Of a stretch of DNA of 64,000 nucleotides, positions 8,076-17,955 are shown piece after piece (positions within the stretch are counted from its first letter, which is position 1; every line of letters begins with the position of its first letter). The notes beneath the pieces are model-generated. The model ran no database searches and was not told the origin of the DNA. It saw only the letters and a list, made by a program, of their open reading frames with translations. The translations under genes and the position numbers were made by a program. This DNA comes from an uncultured Bacteroides sp. (GTDB lineage: Bacteria; Bacteroidota; Bacteroidia; Bacteroidales; Bacteroidaceae): contig CAAEFE010000137.1 in the NCBI GenBank assembly GCA_900755095.1, positions 1-64,000 of the forward strand, read 5' to 3'.

Positions 8076-11000
8076 ATGAAAAAAAGAAGAGTCTTTATGC
8101 TATGTCTTTTTGCATTGAGTATGGTTCTCAGTGCATGGGCACTTCCACCTGATGAAAAGAAAGTGACACTTGATTTGAAGGATGTGCCGATGGAAACATT
8201 TTTAAACACGGTAAAACAGAAAGCTGGAATCAACATGCTTTATAACTCTCAGATGTTTAAAGGAGTTGAACCGGTGACTGTAAAAGCTACCAACGAGCCT
8301 TGGAAGGAATTGCTGGACCGCGTTCTTTCACCTAAAGGTTTCACTTATGCTACCAAAGATGGTATTGTGGTCATCAAGAAGAAAGATCAGAAGACACGTA
8401 CGTTGGAAGGTAAAGTGGTGGATGAACAGGGTGGCGAACTACCGGGTGTGACGGTGTTGATACTGGGAAAAGAAAGAAATATCGGAACAATGACTGATGC
8501 CGACGGTGCTTTTTCTTTAGGACTTCCCGAAGGAGATGTAACAATTCGTCTTTCCTTTGTAGGCATGCAAACTTTGGAAATACATACTGGCAAGCTCAAT
8601 CTTGATAAAGTGCATACCTTTAAGTTGAAACCCGATTCAAAGCAATTGGAAGAGGTGGTGGTAACCGGTTATGCAAAGATCAGCAAAAATAGCTTTACGG
8701 GTACTTCTGTGACGGTTTCGGCAGACCAGTTGATGTCGGTTTCCAAAACAAATGTATTAGGGGCCTTGCAAACGTTCGATCCCTCTTTTCGTATTGCTGA
8801 AAATAATTTAGCAGGTTCGAATCCGAATAATGTTCCGGAGTTGTATATCCGTGGACGTTCCGGTATTGGAACTACTCAGTTGGATGCGCAAAGCCTTTCT
8901 AAAACATCATTGAAGAACAATCCTAATCTTCCGACTTTTATCATGGATGGTTTTGAGATTAGTGTGCAGAAGTTGTATGATATGGATCCTAGCCGTATTG
9001 AGAGCATTACTATCTTGAAAGATGCTGCTGCTACGGCTATGTACGGTTCGCGTGCAGCGAATGGTGTGGTTATTATTACAACAGTAACTCCGAAACAGGG
9101 TAAAGTCAATATTGATTATAACTTTACCGGAACGTTGGAATATCCCGACTTGACTGATTATAATTTGATGAATGCGCGGGAAAAGTTGGAAACGGAAGTA
9201 GCTGCCGGCATGTTTACAGCTAAACCGGAAGACGGTGCAAGTGAGCAAAACCGTTTGGATGTACTTTATAACCAAAAATTGAACAATGTGGTTCGCGGAG
9301 TAGATACTTATTGGTTGTCCAAACCGCTTCGTACAGTATTCAATCACAAACATAGTTTGTATTTGGATGGCGGTACGGATGATTTGCGTTGGGGAGCCGA
9401 TTTCTCTTATAATAGTGGAGAAGGTGTTATGAAAGGTTCTTATCGCGACCGTATGGCTGGTGGCCTATCTTTGTCTTATCGCCTTGGAGCTTTTCAGGTA
9501 AGAAACTATTTCTCATATACTTATACCCGGTCTCAGGAGTCTCCTTATGGAAGCTTTTCTGACTATACTTCAAAGTTGCCATATGATGAATATAAGGATG
9601 AGAATGGAAAATACTTGGAGACGACTTACCCATGGACTGGAGGTTCAGGGGAAGTAAATCCTTTGTATGAAGCAACATTAAAAAACTATGACCGTAATAA
9701 GTCATGGGAATTAATTAATAATACAGAACTACTGTGGAATATCGATAGTTACTGGTTACTAAAAGGACAATTCAGTGTTACGAAGTCAAATTCGGATGCG
9801 CGTACCTTTCTTGATCCGCGTTCAAAAAAGAATGATGAGTTGTTAGGCTTAACTAATGTAGTTTCAGGAAGATTGGATGTAGCTACTGTTAATAGTTTGA
9901 GTTGGGATGCTACTGCCACTTTATCTTATAATCGGAATATAAAGAAACATAACCTGAATTTCTTGGTTGGTGTGAATGCGACTTCAAGTACGGGTGATAG
10001 TTTTGGTATCACTTATAAAGGGTTTCCTTCTGGCGAATTGTCATCCCCGGGTTACGCCAATAAAGTATCCGGATTGCCTTCTAACTCAGATAGTAAAAGT
10101 CGCCTTTTCGGTGCATTAGGAACTTTCAACTATTCATTTGATAATATTTATTTGGCAGACGTTTCGGTACGTTTCGACGGAAATTCGGAGTTTGGTGCTG
10201 ATCAACGTTTTGCACCTTTCTTTTCTGGTGGTCTTGGTTTAAACTTGCACAATTATAAGTTTATGAAGCAGTTTGAATGGATGGATCGCCTTAAAATCCG
10301 TGGAACTTACGGTATTACCGGTAAGGTAGACTTTTCACCCTATGAGGCACAGACAATTTATAAAATAGTTACAGACAATTGGTTCAAAACAGGTTTGGGC
10401 GCATCACTAATGGCATTAGGAAACAGTGCATTGGGTTGGGAGAAAACTCATAATATGGATTTGGGATTGGACGTTGATATGTTCAAAGGATTATTTCAAA
10501 TGAATTTCTCTTATTATCGTAAGAAAACAGTGGACTTGGTAAACAATGTCACGTTGCCTAGCTCTACAGGTTTTACTTCTTATAAAGATAATATCGGTGA
10601 GGTGATGAATAAAGGGGTTGAGATTCAGTTGAGAAGTACTATCTTGAATACAAAAGATTGGTTTGTTGCAGCTTTTGCAAATATGGCTCATAATACAAAC
10701 GAGATTACAAAAATATCGGATAGCCTGAAAGAATACAATAAGCGTGTACAAGAAAAATATACTAAATATAATTCAGAAAAAGGTGATTCTAAGTACAGTG
10801 AAACTTACTTGCAGTATGTAGAGGGTGGTTCGTTGACATCTATTTTTGGTGTACGCTCATTAGGTATCAATCCTGCAGACGGTAAGGAGATTTATCTTCG
10901 TCCGGACGGTACGATAACGTATGATTGGAATGCAGCCGATCAGGTGGTAATTGGAAACGAAGAACCTAAACTTCAGGGTACTTTTGGGTTTAATCTACGT

Positions 11001-11426
11001 TGGAAGCAATTCTCTCTCTATTCTACTTTTATGTATGAATTTGGTGGACAGCGTTATAATTCTACTTTGGTCAGTAAAGTAGAGAATGCGCATATTCAAA
11101 GTAGCAATGTAGACCGTCGAGTGTTAACGGGACGTTGGCAAAACCCAGGAGATTGTACTCCTTACGGACGCTTGCAGACAAATGGTGTGGTTGCGGTGAC
11201 TCGTCCTACCAGTCGTTTTGTTCAGGATTATAATGTGTTGACATTCAACTCTCTTACTTTAGGATACGATTTCGATGCTGCATGGGTGAAGAAAGCGCAT
11301 ATCGGTCTGTTGCGTGTAGAACTTTCGGGGAATGATTTGTTCCGTGCTGCTACTGTACGTGCCGAACGTGGTTTGGATTATCCGTATTCACGTTCTTTTG
11401 CGGCTTCAGTAAAGATGAGTTTTTAA
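8076..11426 (+). CDS. SusC/RagA-family TonB-dependent outer-membrane transporter with STN signalling domain
   Basis: An outer-membrane active transporter that pairs with the downstream SusD lipoprotein. After a signal peptide (MKKRRVFMLCLFALSMVLSAWA) comes an STN domain at about residues 25-95 (VTLDLKDVPMETFLNTVKQ, INMLYNSQMF). Next are a carboxypeptidase-D-like repeat (LEGKVVDEQGGELPGVTVLI) and the TonB box and plug (EEVVVTGYAKISKN, ESITILKDAAATAMYGSRAA). The 22-strand-type barrel ends in aromatic SVKMSF. The STN domain and the upstream FecR/sigma pair indicate FecA-like trans-envelope signalling. The ATG at 8076 is chosen over an in-frame TTG at 8055 because it begins a proper signal peptide. 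The substrate is unknown; there are no glycosidases in the operon. Confidence 0.95.
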   Translation: MKKRRVFMLCLFALSMVLSAWALPPDEKKVTLDLKDVPMETFLNTVKQKAGINMLYNSQMFKGVEPVTVKATNEPWKELLDRVLSPKGFTYATKDGIVVIKKKDQKTRTLEGKVVDEQGGELPGVTVLILGKERNIGTMTDADGAFSLGLPEGDVTIRLSFVGMQTLEIHTGKLNLDKVHTFKLKPDSKQLEEVVVTGYAKISKNSFTGTSVTVSADQLMSVSKTNVLGALQTFDPSFRIAENNLAGSNPNNVPELYIRGRSGIGTTQLDAQSLSKTSLKNNPNLPTFIMDGFEISVQKLYDMDPSRIESITILKDAAATAMYGSRAANGVVIITTVTPKQGKVNIDYNFTGTLEYPDLTDYNLMNAREKLETEVAAGMFTAKPEDGASEQNRLDVLYNQKLNNVVRGVDTYWLSKPLRTVFNHKHSLYLDGGTDDLRWGADFSYNSGEGVMKGSYRDRMAGGLSLSYRLGAFQVRNYFSYTYTRSQESPYGSFSDYTSKLPYDEYKDENGKYLETTYPWTGGSGEVNPLYEATLKNYDRNKSWELINNTELLWNIDSYWLLKGQFSVTKSNSDARTFLDPRSKKNDELLGLTNVVSGRLDVATVNSLSWDATATLSYNRNIKKHNLNFLVGVNATSSTGDSFGITYKGFPSGELSSPGYANKVSGLPSNSDSKSRLFGALGTFNYSFDNIYLADVSVRFDGNSEFGADQRFAPFFSGGLGLNLHNYKFMKQFEWMDRLKIRGTYGITGKVDFSPYEAQTIYKIVTDNWFKTGLGASLMALGNSALGWEKTHNMDLGLDVDMFKGLFQMNFSYYRKKTVDLVNNVTLPSSTGFTSYKDNIGEVMNKGVEIQLRSTILNTKDWFVAAFANMAHNTNEITKISDSLKEYNKRVQEKYTKYNSEKGDSKYSETYLQYVEGGSLTSIFGVRSLGINPADGKEIYLRPDGTITYDWNAADQVVIGNEEPKLQGTFGFNLRWKQFSLYSTFMYEFGGQRYNSTLVSKVENAHIQSSNVDRRVLTGRWQNPGDCTPYGRLQTNGVVAVTRPTSRFVQDYNVLTFNSLTLGYDFDAAWVKKAHIGLLRVELSGNDLFRAATVRAERGLDYPYSRSFAASVKMSF

Positions 11427-11448
11427 TAGTTTAAAGTAGACGAATAAT

Positions 11449-12918
11449 ATGAAGAAATTATATACCATGTTACTGTTGGTAATAAGTCTGTGTACTGCAA
11501 GTTGTAGTGATTGGCTGGACGTATCACCGAGTAACCAAGTGAATGGAGACAAGCTTTTCGAAATAGGAGATGGATATCGTAATGCTCTGAACGGAATATA
11601 TCTGAATCTGGGAACTTCCTCCATGTATGGGCAAACTATGTCATGGGGATTTATGGATGCAATTGCACAATATTATAAAACAGATAATGGCAGTAATTTT
11701 ATACCAAAGACTTCGGCTTACTATAAGTCTGCAAAGTTTCAGTTTGAGGACTCGGATGTAAAAACATTCATTTCCAATATATGGTCTGTCAGTTATAATA
11801 ATATTGCTAATTGTAATAACTTGATTCTCAATGTTAGTGAAGCAAGTCCTTCCGTTTTTAAAGAGGGGGAATTTGAAAAAAACATGATTTGGGGAGAAGC
11901 ACTGGCATTGCGCGCTTTCATGCATTTTGATCTGCTTCGCTTGTTTGCTCCTGCTATCTCTAAGGATGATGGCAAGTCTTATATTCCTTATGTAGAGGTG
12001 TATCCTACCCTTGTACCTTCCTATGAGGGCAGCAAAGAGATTCTTTCGAAGGCAATCAGGGATCTAAAAGCTGCGAAAGAACTATTATCTAAATGTGATA
12101 TAACTGATGAACATAAAATCTGGATGAGTACGGGTTATCGTATGCTGGCGTCTAGTATACTTTCTAATGATATAGCATCCAGTGATATATTCTTTGCTTA
12201 TAGAGGATATCGTATGAATTACTATGCCGTAGCTGCTATTCTGGCGCGTGTATATTATTGGGGAGGAGAGTATGAGCTAGCTTACAAAGAGGCGAAAGAG
12301 GTAGTGGAAGCTACTTATCCGAATGGAAATACTTCAGAACCCTGTTTCAATTTTGTTAGTTACTCAAGCTTGGATACGAATTTGAAGGACTATAATAGCA
12401 TTATTATGTGTTTCTTTAATAAAACATTGCAAGAAGACTATATTCCTTATATTACAAAAGGAAATCAAACGATGTTTATTCTCGATAGTGATAATATTTT
12501 TGCAAGTGAAGAGGAGAAAAAAGAGGATAAACGTTTCTCTTTGCAAACGGGGGCTTTCACATCCAATGTATATTCTTTGAAATACGATATTAAGTTGGGA
12601 CAAGATGGTTCGGATATGATTCCGGGGATACGCTTGAGTGAGATGTATTACATTATGGGCGAGTATTTTGCTCGTAAAAGCGAATATTCCCAAGCTGGTA
12701 AGATGTTGGATGAAGTACGTTATGCAAGAGGTATTTTGACTACCAATCTAGAAAAGAGCATTGGTTCATTGGAAGGATTTCATATAGAGTTATTGAAAGA
12801 TATGCGTAAAGAGTTTATAGGAGAAGGACAATTATTTTTCCAATATAAGCGATTGGATAAAAAACCGGTAGATAATGCGATTTTTGTATTTGATAAGCCG
12901 GATAATGAAGATATTTAA
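11449..12918 (+). CDS. SusD/RagB-family nutrient-binding lipoprotein
   Basis: A surface lipoprotein that caps the SusC partner and captures ligand. The lipobox is CTASC with Cys at about residue 19, followed by SDWLDVSP, a typical SusD start. TPR-like helices follow (WGEALALRAFMHFDLLRLFA is the hallmark segment near residues 145-165; IRLSEMYYIMGEYFARKSEY comes later). The C-terminal part carries FIGEGQLFFQYKRL, matching the usual end of the family. It follows SusC by 22 bases and runs directly into the next lipoprotein gene. Confidence 0.94.
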   Translation: MKKLYTMLLLVISLCTASCSDWLDVSPSNQVNGDKLFEIGDGYRNALNGIYLNLGTSSMYGQTMSWGFMDAIAQYYKTDNGSNFIPKTSAYYKSAKFQFEDSDVKTFISNIWSVSYNNIANCNNLILNVSEASPSVFKEGEFEKNMIWGEALALRAFMHFDLLRLFAPAISKDDGKSYIPYVEVYPTLVPSYEGSKEILSKAIRDLKAAKELLSKCDITDEHKIWMSTGYRMLASSILSNDIASSDIFFAYRGYRMNYYAVAAILARVYYWGGEYELAYKEAKEVVEATYPNGNTSEPCFNFVSYSSLDTNLKDYNSIIMCFFNKTLQEDYIPYITKGNQTMFILDSDNIFASEEEKKEDKRFSLQTGAFTSNVYSLKYDIKLGQDGSDMIPGIRLSEMYYIMGEYFARKSEYSQAGKMLDEVRYARGILTTNLEKSIGSLEGFHIELLKDMRKEFIGEGQLFFQYKRLDKKPVDNAIFVFDKPDNEDI

Positions 12919-12944
12919 TGTATGATAATCAACGAAAAAGAAAG

Positions 12945-13655
12945 ATGAAAAAAAATATTTTATTAGCTTTAATATCTCTTTGCTTTTGGGGATGCTCGGA
13001 AGATGAAATTAAGCCTTATATCGGTGAACAGTATCTATATTTTAGCCAATTGAAAGATAGTGAGGAAGAGAATATTGAAGTATCGTTCAACAACTATCCT
13101 ACCAGTGACCAAATTACAGTCAAGATCGGTTTGAGTCTGATAGGAAAACCGTTTGCGGAAAATACTCCTTACAAGGTAGGTGTAGTAACGGAGGATGAGA
13201 GTAAGGATAAGATAAAGAATGCTGATCAGAAGAATTATCGTTTGCTCGATAGTCCAATGTTTAAGGCTGGTTTATCCAGCGATACACTAGAAGTTACATT
13301 GATAAAGACGGAAGATTTAAAAGAGAATGTAAAGTTATGCTTGAAACTCCTTCCGAATGAGTATTTTAAGGGATCTATACCGGAGTACGAACAAATCAAA
13401 ATTATATTCAACAATATCATCAGTAAACCTTTGTGGTGGACGAATGATGTCACTAAGTTGTATTTAGGTACATATTCCAGAAAGAAATATGAAGAGTTTG
13501 TAAGATGTACTAATGTCGTAGACTTTGGAAAGTTAAGTACTGCTGAGAAACGCCAATATGCACTGATGTTCAAGTACTATATTGCTGAGAACGAAATAAT
13601 GGATAAAAATGATACAACCGGTGACGAATTCCCGATGACTGTACCTATTAACTAA
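12945..13655 (+). CDS. DUF4843-like surface lipoprotein
   Basis: A small lipoprotein of 236 residues with lipobox FWGC (MKKNILLALISLCFWGCSEDE). The mature start (KPYIGEQYLYFSQL) and a predicted beta-rich body resemble DUF4843 proteins often encoded after SusD in Bacteroidetes; the family call is from memory of the pattern. Such genes usually encode accessory surface ligand-binding proteins. The frame opens at 12918, overlapping the SusD stop, but the ATG at 12945 starts the signal peptide and is preferred. The precise function is unknown. Confidence 0.7.
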   Translation: MKKNILLALISLCFWGCSEDEIKPYIGEQYLYFSQLKDSEEENIEVSFNNYPTSDQITVKIGLSLIGKPFAENTPYKVGVVTEDESKDKIKNADQKNYRLLDSPMFKAGLSSDTLEVTLIKTEDLKENVKLCLKLLPNEYFKGSIPEYEQIKIIFNNIISKPLWWTNDVTKLYLGTYSRKKYEEFVRCTNVVDFGKLSTAEKRQYALMFKYYIAENEIMDKNDTTGDEFPMTVPIN

Positions 13656-13674
13656 TTAGAATAGAGACTGAAAT

Positions 13675-15306
13675 ATGAAAATAAAGATATTATTAACTGT
13701 AATGTCCCTTTTAGCCATCACCTCTTGCTATGAGGATAAAGGAAATTATGATTATAGGGAAATGAACGATATTGAAATCTCTGTAGAGACTGAAAGTTCT
13801 TTTTATGCGTTAGGAGATAAAGTGATATCGAAACCTGAATTAGTTTTTACCTTAGGAAAAGAGAATTCAGATTTATCGTATGAGTGGACTTTTGATGGAC
13901 ATGTCATTGGAGATACCAAAGATTTGGAATGGATAGCAGATACTATTGCGAGCACTAAAGAACTGAGATTGGCAGTATTGGATAACAATACGGGGGTTAC
14001 TTATTTTGGGTCTACTTACATTTCTGTTTCTTCTGCTTATGCTTCTAATGGATGGGTTGTACTATCTGAGAAAGAAGGAAATAGTACTCTGTCTTTTTTG
14101 AGAGAACAGACTGAAGAGGGTATACTTAAACCTGTTGTTACACGTGACATCTATTCAATGATTAATGGTGTCCCGATGGGTACTCAGCCTGTTTCTATGT
14201 ATCCGCACTGGACAGAGCGTTGGGATGGAGAAGATAAAACGAGTTGGCTGTGGGTAGCACAGAAAGGTGGTCAGGGAGCAATTGACATATCGGGTAGCAG
14301 TTATAAACAAGAAGGTATATTATCTCAAATGTTTCTTAGTAAGTCATATCCGGAAGGATTTGTTTCGGTGGGAGTTATTGATATGCAATTCCTTACAATG
14401 GCAATTGGTGAAGATGGAACTATCTATACACGTGTAAAGGATAGTAACTTACTGTTTAACTCCAGTAATTTTCTTGATCGCCCGTTGACGTCAGATAAAG
14501 AAGGAAAGATAAAAGTGGATGGTAGCATGATTGCGTATGCTCCATTCGATGAACATGGAGGTATGGTACTTTATGATAAGAATTCAGCGCAGTATCTACA
14601 TATTGCAGATTATAAAAATTGGCAAGGTTATAATTATTCAGGAAAGGTATTACCGTTGAAAGTGGAAGAATATGAGTACGGACCTTCTGATGCCAGACTG
14701 GATAATATGAAGGATTATTCGGTATATTTTGTGGGTGCTAGCCTAGTGGATTGGGGAGATATTTCTTATATGTCTATCATTAAAGATAAAGCTGGCAAGT
14801 TTTATATGCAGAAGTTTAAAGTAGAAGCTTATGGAGGAGGTAGTTCTGTAACTAAAGTGGGTGCTAGTTTTATATCTCAAAGTGAGATTAAAGGACTTGA
14901 TGCAGTGATTGACGGCACTTCCAAGAACTGCTTTTATCTGTGTCGTAATCAAGATAAAGCGCCTTACTTGTTCATAAGTAAAGGAGAGACTCTTTATTTT
15001 TACTATACGGATGGAAATAAGTTGTATACATGTGCTCAGTTCGATTCTCCTATTGCTTCTATTGATGCTGAATGTTTTAATAATAAATACATTATAGTAG
15101 GTTTAGAGAGTGGTGATGTGTTTATTCTGAAAGGAGAAGATGATAATTCGGATTATACTCTTAAGAAATATGTAATCCAACAAAATAAAGTAATTCAAGT
15201 GACTGATGCTGAAAATAAATTTGTATTATTCCATGAGAAAGATTTTGGAAAGATTATTCAGGTCCGTTATAAATGGAAAGAATCTTGGAATGAGTCATTT
15301 AGTTAA
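13675..15306 (+). CDS. PKD-like family surface lipoprotein
   Basis: A 543-residue lipoprotein with lipobox AITSC and the typical opening YEDKGNYDYREMNDIEI found in Bacteroidetes PKD-like lipoproteins next to SusC/SusD. The N-terminal part is an Ig/PKD-like sandwich (VFTLGKENSDLSYEWTFDG, about residues 30-120). The larger C-terminal part looks beta-rich, possibly propeller-like, with repeated aromatic-Gly segments. There are no catalytic motifs. It probably binds ligand at the cell surface with the SusD and DUF4843-like proteins. It lies 19 bases after the previous gene and 20 before the protease gene. Confidence 0.75.
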   Translation: MKIKILLTVMSLLAITSCYEDKGNYDYREMNDIEISVETESSFYALGDKVISKPELVFTLGKENSDLSYEWTFDGHVIGDTKDLEWIADTIASTKELRLAVLDNNTGVTYFGSTYISVSSAYASNGWVVLSEKEGNSTLSFLREQTEEGILKPVVTRDIYSMINGVPMGTQPVSMYPHWTERWDGEDKTSWLWVAQKGGQGAIDISGSSYKQEGILSQMFLSKSYPEGFVSVGVIDMQFLTMAIGEDGTIYTRVKDSNLLFNSSNFLDRPLTSDKEGKIKVDGSMIAYAPFDEHGGMVLYDKNSAQYLHIADYKNWQGYNYSGKVLPLKVEEYEYGPSDARLDNMKDYSVYFVGASLVDWGDISYMSIIKDKAGKFYMQKFKVEAYGGGSSVTKVGASFISQSEIKGLDAVIDGTSKNCFYLCRNQDKAPYLFISKGETLYFYYTDGNKLYTCAQFDSPIASIDAECFNNKYIIVGLESGDVFILKGEDDNSDYTLKKYVIQQNKVIQVTDAENKFVLFHEKDFGKIIQVRYKWKESWNESFS

Positions 15307-15326
15307 AACTTAAAAACGATAAAACC

Positions 15327-17312
15327 TTGAAAAAACTGTATTTACTTCTTCTGGTTGCACTATGTGGGGCGATGATCAGCCCCGCTGTGGCTAAGAAGAA
15401 AAACAAGAAGAAAGCTTCTACTGAAGCAACTACAAAGAAAGAGAAGAAGGAAACCAAGTACGACAAACTGTTTAAAGACAAGAAAGTCACCACGGCTAAA
15501 GGTTTCATTACTCTTCACAAGTTGGATAATAAAATCTACTTTGAGTTGCCGATTAAGGTGATGAATCGGGATATTCTACTTGGTTCTACCATCGTGGAAA
15601 CGACCGATAACCAGTTCGGCTGTGTAGGAGAGAAGTCAGGTGATCCTTTTCTGATTCGTTTTGTGCAACGCGACTCAACTATTACATTGCGTCGTGTACA
15701 GGCAGGGCAGTTCTCTGAAGATCGTGAAATCAAGAAGCGCTTGGTAAGCAGTACCATGCCGGCAATCGCTGAAACATTCGAGATTAAAGCATATAATAAC
15801 GATAGCACGGCAGTGGTATTCGATATGACAGACTATCTGCTGAGCGATAAAAAGAACCTTTCTCCGTTCTCACCATATTCAATGATGGAGATGATGGGAG
15901 CCGATATTAGTAAGGATTTTGAGAAGGAAAGCTCATTTATTCAGGGAGTCAAAGGCTTTGAGGATAATGTGAGTATACGTTCTTTACTGACCTACAAAAT
16001 CAGCGTGGGTATGAAGGGAAATTATGCAGTGAAGAAAATGCCGTTTACTGCGGTTATGAATCGTAGCTTCATTCTGTTGCCTGAACAACCGATGCGTCCC
16101 CGTTATGCTGATCCACGTATTGGTATTTTTGAACACTCTGTAGTAGAATTTGCTTCCGAAGGTCGTGGGTTGCGTACTCGTCACATTGCTCACAGATGGA
16201 ATCTGGAACCATCGGATTCGGCAGCCTATCTCCGTGGCGAACTGGTAGAACCAAAGAAACCTATTGTTTTCTACATTGATGATACTTTTCCGTTGAGTTG
16301 GAATAAATATATCCATAAAGGAGTTGAAGTATGGCAGAAAGCGTTTGAGAAGATCGGTTTTAAGAATGCCATCATTGCAAAAGATTTCCCGAAAGATGAT
16401 CCGAACTTCGATCCGGAGAATATCAAATATTCCTGTATACGTTATGCTCCGTCTACGGTGGCCAATGCGATGGGACCTTCTTGGATAGATCCGCGTTCCG
16501 GAGAAATCATTAATGCATCTGTTACGGTATTCCACAATATTGTGCAGTTGGTTCAGTACTGGCGCTTCTTGCAGACTGCCCCTGCTGATGAGGAAGTACG
16601 TGATGTTGTTTTGCGTGAAGACTTGCTGGGAGATTGTATCGCTTATGTGCTCTCGCATGAGGTAGGACATACATTGTCATTGATGCACAATATGGCAGGT
16701 TCTTCTTCTATCCCTGTGGAATCTTTGCGTGATCCGAAGTTTACTCAGGAGTTTGGTACGACCTACTCTATTATGGACTATGCCCGTAACAATTATATTG
16801 CTCAACCGGGTGATAAAGAGAGAGGCGTGCGTTTGACTCCTCCGGAACTGGGAGCGTATGATTACTATGCTATTGCCTGGCTGTACACCCCGATTTTTGA
16901 GGCTAAAACGGCAGAGGAAGAAATTCCTATTTTGGATAAATGGATCAGTGAGAAGTCTGGAGATGTTAAATATCGCTATGGTAAACAACAATTCAGACGT
17001 CGTTTTGACCCAAGTTCAGTAGAGGAAGACTTGGGAGATGACCCGGTGAAAGCTTCTGAATATGGACGTCGCAACTTGCAATATCTGCTAAAGCATATCA
17101 ATGATTGGGTAGCGGATAAGGATAAGGATTTTGAGTTCCGCACGGTTGTTTATGACGAAATTGTATATGCTTACGTACGTTATTTGACTTTCGTTTTGGG
17201 AGATATCGGTGGTATTTATCTGAACGAACGCTATGACGGTGATCAGCGCCCAAGCTTTAAAACTGTATCGAAGCAACAACAAAAAAAAGGCTTTGAATTT
17301 CTTATTGAATGA
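15327..17312 (+). CDS. Secreted zinc metalloprotease (DUF5118/DUF5117/DUF4953 type), N-terminal part of a frameshifted gene
   Basis: A signal peptide (MKKLYLLLLVALCGAMISPAVA) is followed by a lysine-rich stretch (KKKNKKK). A DUF5118-like segment (YDKLFKDKKVTTAKGFITLHK), a DUF5117-like domain and the catalytic DUF4953-like domain come next. The zinc motif is HEVGHTLSLMH, with His444, Glu445, His448 and His454, and the Met-turn is SIMDYA. It starts at TTG 15327, the only start that gives a full signal peptide. The frame ends early at 17312 after an A8 run (17281-17288). The missing C-terminus continues in the next frame to 17955; with one A fewer the protein would be 875 residues, like its two paralogs (872 and 849). 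The catalytic domain is intact, so the truncated form could still fold in part. Confidence 0.88.
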   Translation: MKKLYLLLLVALCGAMISPAVAKKKNKKKASTEATTKKEKKETKYDKLFKDKKVTTAKGFITLHKLDNKIYFELPIKVMNRDILLGSTIVETTDNQFGCVGEKSGDPFLIRFVQRDSTITLRRVQAGQFSEDREIKKRLVSSTMPAIAETFEIKAYNNDSTAVVFDMTDYLLSDKKNLSPFSPYSMMEMMGADISKDFEKESSFIQGVKGFEDNVSIRSLLTYKISVGMKGNYAVKKMPFTAVMNRSFILLPEQPMRPRYADPRIGIFEHSVVEFASEGRGLRTRHIAHRWNLEPSDSAAYLRGELVEPKKPIVFYIDDTFPLSWNKYIHKGVEVWQKAFEKIGFKNAIIAKDFPKDDPNFDPENIKYSCIRYAPSTVANAMGPSWIDPRSGEIINASVTVFHNIVQLVQYWRFLQTAPADEEVRDVVLREDLLGDCIAYVLSHEVGHTLSLMHNMAGSSSIPVESLRDPKFTQEFGTTYSIMDYARNNYIAQPGDKERGVRLTPPELGAYDYYAIAWLYTPIFEAKTAEEEIPILDKWISEKSGDVKYRYGKQQFRRRFDPSSVEEDLGDDPVKASEYGRRNLQYLLKHINDWVADKDKDFEFRTVVYDEIVYAYVRYLTFVLGDIGGIYLNERYDGDQRPSFKTVSKQQQKKGFEFLIE

Positions 17313-17955
17313 ACTGAAGGACCTTTCGTGGCTGGATGCACGCGAAACACTGAAAGAATTCCCTATCCGTACTTCTGTGGCCATGCAGATGGAAGATGCA
17401 ATTATTGATGGTATCTTGTCTCGTTGTGGTGCGGTGGCTATCTGTTCGGGTAAGGCGACATCAGCTCCTTATACTCAGAAAGAATATCTTGCCGATATAG
17501 AACGTTTTGTATGGGCTCCTACCCGCGCCGGAAGAACCTTGACAGAAACAGAAATGCGTTTGCAGATGAATTATCTGACGAAGCTGATTGAAGGTTCGGT
17601 TGCAGGGGTTGCAAAGAATGCTACCCGTAAAGGTATCGCAGATATGTATGCTCACATTGAAGTGCCCGAATGGCTGAAAGCTGCTTCGCGCGAACGTTTC
17701 GGAATCATCTCGGAGGAATTTATGGGATGTTTTAATAACAAGCCTCGTGAGATGCAGGCTGCCCGTTTGGAGGAAATCAGTGGATTTGATGATGATGTAG
17801 ATCTGAAAGCACCGATCGAACCGATGGAACATATATACTACGGTGAGTTGAAGAAGGTTCGTAGTCTGGTTGCAGCAAGTGCTTCTACCGGTTCGGCTGA
17901 TACACAACGCCACTACCGCTTATTGTTGTACAAAATTGACCAGGCATTAAAATGA
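17233..17955 (+). CDS. C-terminal part of the frameshifted zinc metalloprotease
   Basis: From about 17290 the frame reads ALNFLLNELKDLSWLDARE and continues to 17955. This matches the C-terminal helical region of the paralogs (for example ALSKALELAKNLDWVDD in the next gene). The sequence from 17233 to 17289 in this frame is out-of-frame read-through of the upstream gene, so any start there is artificial. The segment includes TQKEYLADIERFVWAP, equivalent to TASEYLDDIYGIVWEG in the next gene, and ends with the common RHYRLLLYKIDQALK motif. It is probably one gene with the preceding entry, not an independent protein. Its stop overlaps the next ATG by four bases. Confidence 0.85.
   Translation: MTVISAQALKLYRSNNKKKALNFLLNELKDLSWLDARETLKEFPIRTSVAMQMEDAIIDGILSRCGAVAICSGKATSAPYTQKEYLADIERFVWAPTRAGRTLTETEMRLQMNYLTKLIEGSVAGVAKNATRKGIADMYAHIEVPEWLKAASRERFGIISEEFMGCFNNKPREMQAARLEEISGFDDDVDLKAPIEPMEHIYYGELKKVRSLVAASASTGSADTQRHYRLLLYKIDQALK

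Noticed and set aside
17233..17289. Possible independent start of the C-terminal metalloprotease fragment
   Set aside because: The residues before 17290 are an out-of-frame reading of the upstream gene, which is conserved in its own frame there.
17281..17290. Programmed minus-one ribosomal frameshift at the A8 G tract
   Set aside because: The frame needed is plus-one (or one A fewer); a minus-one shift reaches a stop within a few codons.
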